DNA from: an uncultured Desulfobacterales bacterium
GTDB lineage: Bacteria > Desulfobacterota > Desulfobacteria > Desulfobacterales > JAFDCJ01
Direction of reading: 5' to 3'
Assembly: GCA_945787595.1 (NCBI GenBank)
Contig: CALZJV010000360.1
Coordinates: 1 to 6,401, forward strand
Length of the DNA stretch: 6,401 nt
Shown here: positions 5,792 through 6,401 of the stretch, piece by piece
Numbering within the stretch: position 1 is the stretch's first letter
How the letters are laid out: each line of letters starts with the position of its first letter
Translations under genes and position numbers: made by a program
The notes under the pieces: model-generated
The model's database searches: none
What the model was told of the DNA's origin: nothing
What the model saw: only the letters and a program-made list of their open reading frames with translations

Positions 5792-6401
5792 TCAACCTTT
5801 TTCATAATCAAATGTTCCAACCAATCCCATCTCCTCGATGAGATCATTTTCCTGTTTTCGCTCAAATCTAAATGGGGTAAGATCGATTGTTTGGTATTTC
5901 CCATTTCGAATCATTTCCGATAGTCCCTTTCCGACAGATGGTGCTTGCTGCAGTCCGTGACCGCTAAAACCAATCGCTAAATATAAATTATCGATCTCAG
6001 GATGCTTACCTAAAATTTCATTGGAATCCCAAGTACAGACGCTGTAAAGGCCGGCCCACTCACGCATTACTTTTAAAGCTTCCAGTGCCGGTATCCGTTC
6101 CGCAATCTCCGGCCAGACAATTTCAAGAAAAAAGCGATAATCTACTTTAAAATTAAATCCGTATTGCTCGTCATCTTTTCTTCTGGTCACTAAAAAACTC
6201 CCGCCGGTTTCCGGCGTGATTGAGGGACCTGTACCGAAGAATATCTTAGGACAGTGTTGGCAAAATTCTTCCTGAGGTTTGACGACGTGAATCATCCTTC
6301 TTAAAGGTTTTACCGGCAAGTCGATCCCCATCATTTTTCCGACTTCAGCACTCCAGGGACCCGCCGCCAATACCACAATCGGTGCAGAATATTTATTTCC
6401 G
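5792..6401 (-). CDS. FAD-dependent oxidoreductase of the DAO family, 3' part
   Basis: The gene enters from the right edge, so about 200 C-terminal residues are visible; intact relatives are about 370-450 aa. The frame stays open to the edge (GNKYSAPI before VVLAAGPWS), so the GTG at 6376 is not the start. Seen: VVLAAGPWSAEV, the family's second FAD-contact strand; a substrate-domain stretch ending REWAGLYSVCTWDSNEILG; and NLYLAIGFSGHGLQQAPSVG, the C-terminal FAD-binding motif, which resembles FOXRED1, sarcosine-dehydrogenase and glycine-oxidase relatives. The family oxidises secondary or primary amines and amino acids and passes electrons to oxygen, a quinone or an acceptor protein. A CQHC pair in the middle is unusual but may be incidental. 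The gene precedes the TAXI-TRAP genes on the same strand by 117 bp, so it may act on the imported compound. The N-terminal dinucleotide fold is outside the window and substrate specificity is unknown. Confidence 0.88.
   Translation of the reverse strand, partial: GNKYSAPIVVLAAGPWSAEVGKMMGIDLPVKPLRRMIHVVKPQEEFCQHCPKIFFGTGPSITPETGGSFLVTRRKDDEQYGFNFKVDYRFFLEIVWPEIAERIPALEALKVMREWAGLYSVCTWDSNEILGKHPEIDNLYLAIGFSGHGLQQAPSVGKGLSEMIRNGKYQTIDLTPFRFERKQENDLIEEMGLVGTFDYEKG

Noticed and set aside
1..6401. tRNA, rRNA, CRISPR array, insertion-sequence transposase or riboswitch
   Set aside because: None could be recognised by eye: no spaced direct-repeat array, no transposase motifs, and no cloverleaf or known aptamer core.

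Overview
The window looks like a bacterial accessory or transport region of moderate G+C. It probably comes from a Desulfobacterota-type anaerobe or another organism rich in TRAP transporters. That assignment is an inference from gene content and from the style of the class V aminotransferase; no rRNA or other marker gene is present.

Right part, minus strand (read from 6401 down to 1818): the 3' part of a DAO-family FAD-dependent oxidoreductase enters from the window edge. After a 117-bp gap carrying a possible promoter come three components of a TAXI-type TRAP transporter system: a periplasmic TAXI solute-binding protein, a secreted DUF1850 protein, and a fused 4TM/12TM (DctQ-DctM) permease. 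A long hairpin sits just after the binding-protein gene. Between the DUF1850 gene and the permease lie about 300 bp with an unusual architecture: a 24-codon ORF with a near-perfect Shine-Dalgarno enclosed by a perfect 15-bp inverted repeat, followed by a 100-130-bp imperfect palindrome that reaches into the longest possible permease reading frame. I place the permease start at an ATG beyond the palindrome.

Middle: a GntR regulator of the FCD subfamily on the plus strand converges on the permease gene. All four expected metal or effector ligands of the FCD domain are present.

Left part: downstream of the 5' side of the regulator, on the minus strand, is a decayed class V (alanine-glyoxylate/serine-pyruvate type) aminotransferase. 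Only its C-terminal half remains. A frameshift is visible at its 5' edge, and the segment that normally carries the PLP-binding lysine is missing.

Working model: the TAXI-TRAP system imports a small carboxylate or amino-acid-like substrate, the FAD oxidoreductase may act on it or on a related amine, and the FCD regulator may control the set. The substrate is not identifiable from this sequence. The core system is a known type; the least explained parts are the short ORF inside the inverted repeat and the adjacent palindromic element.
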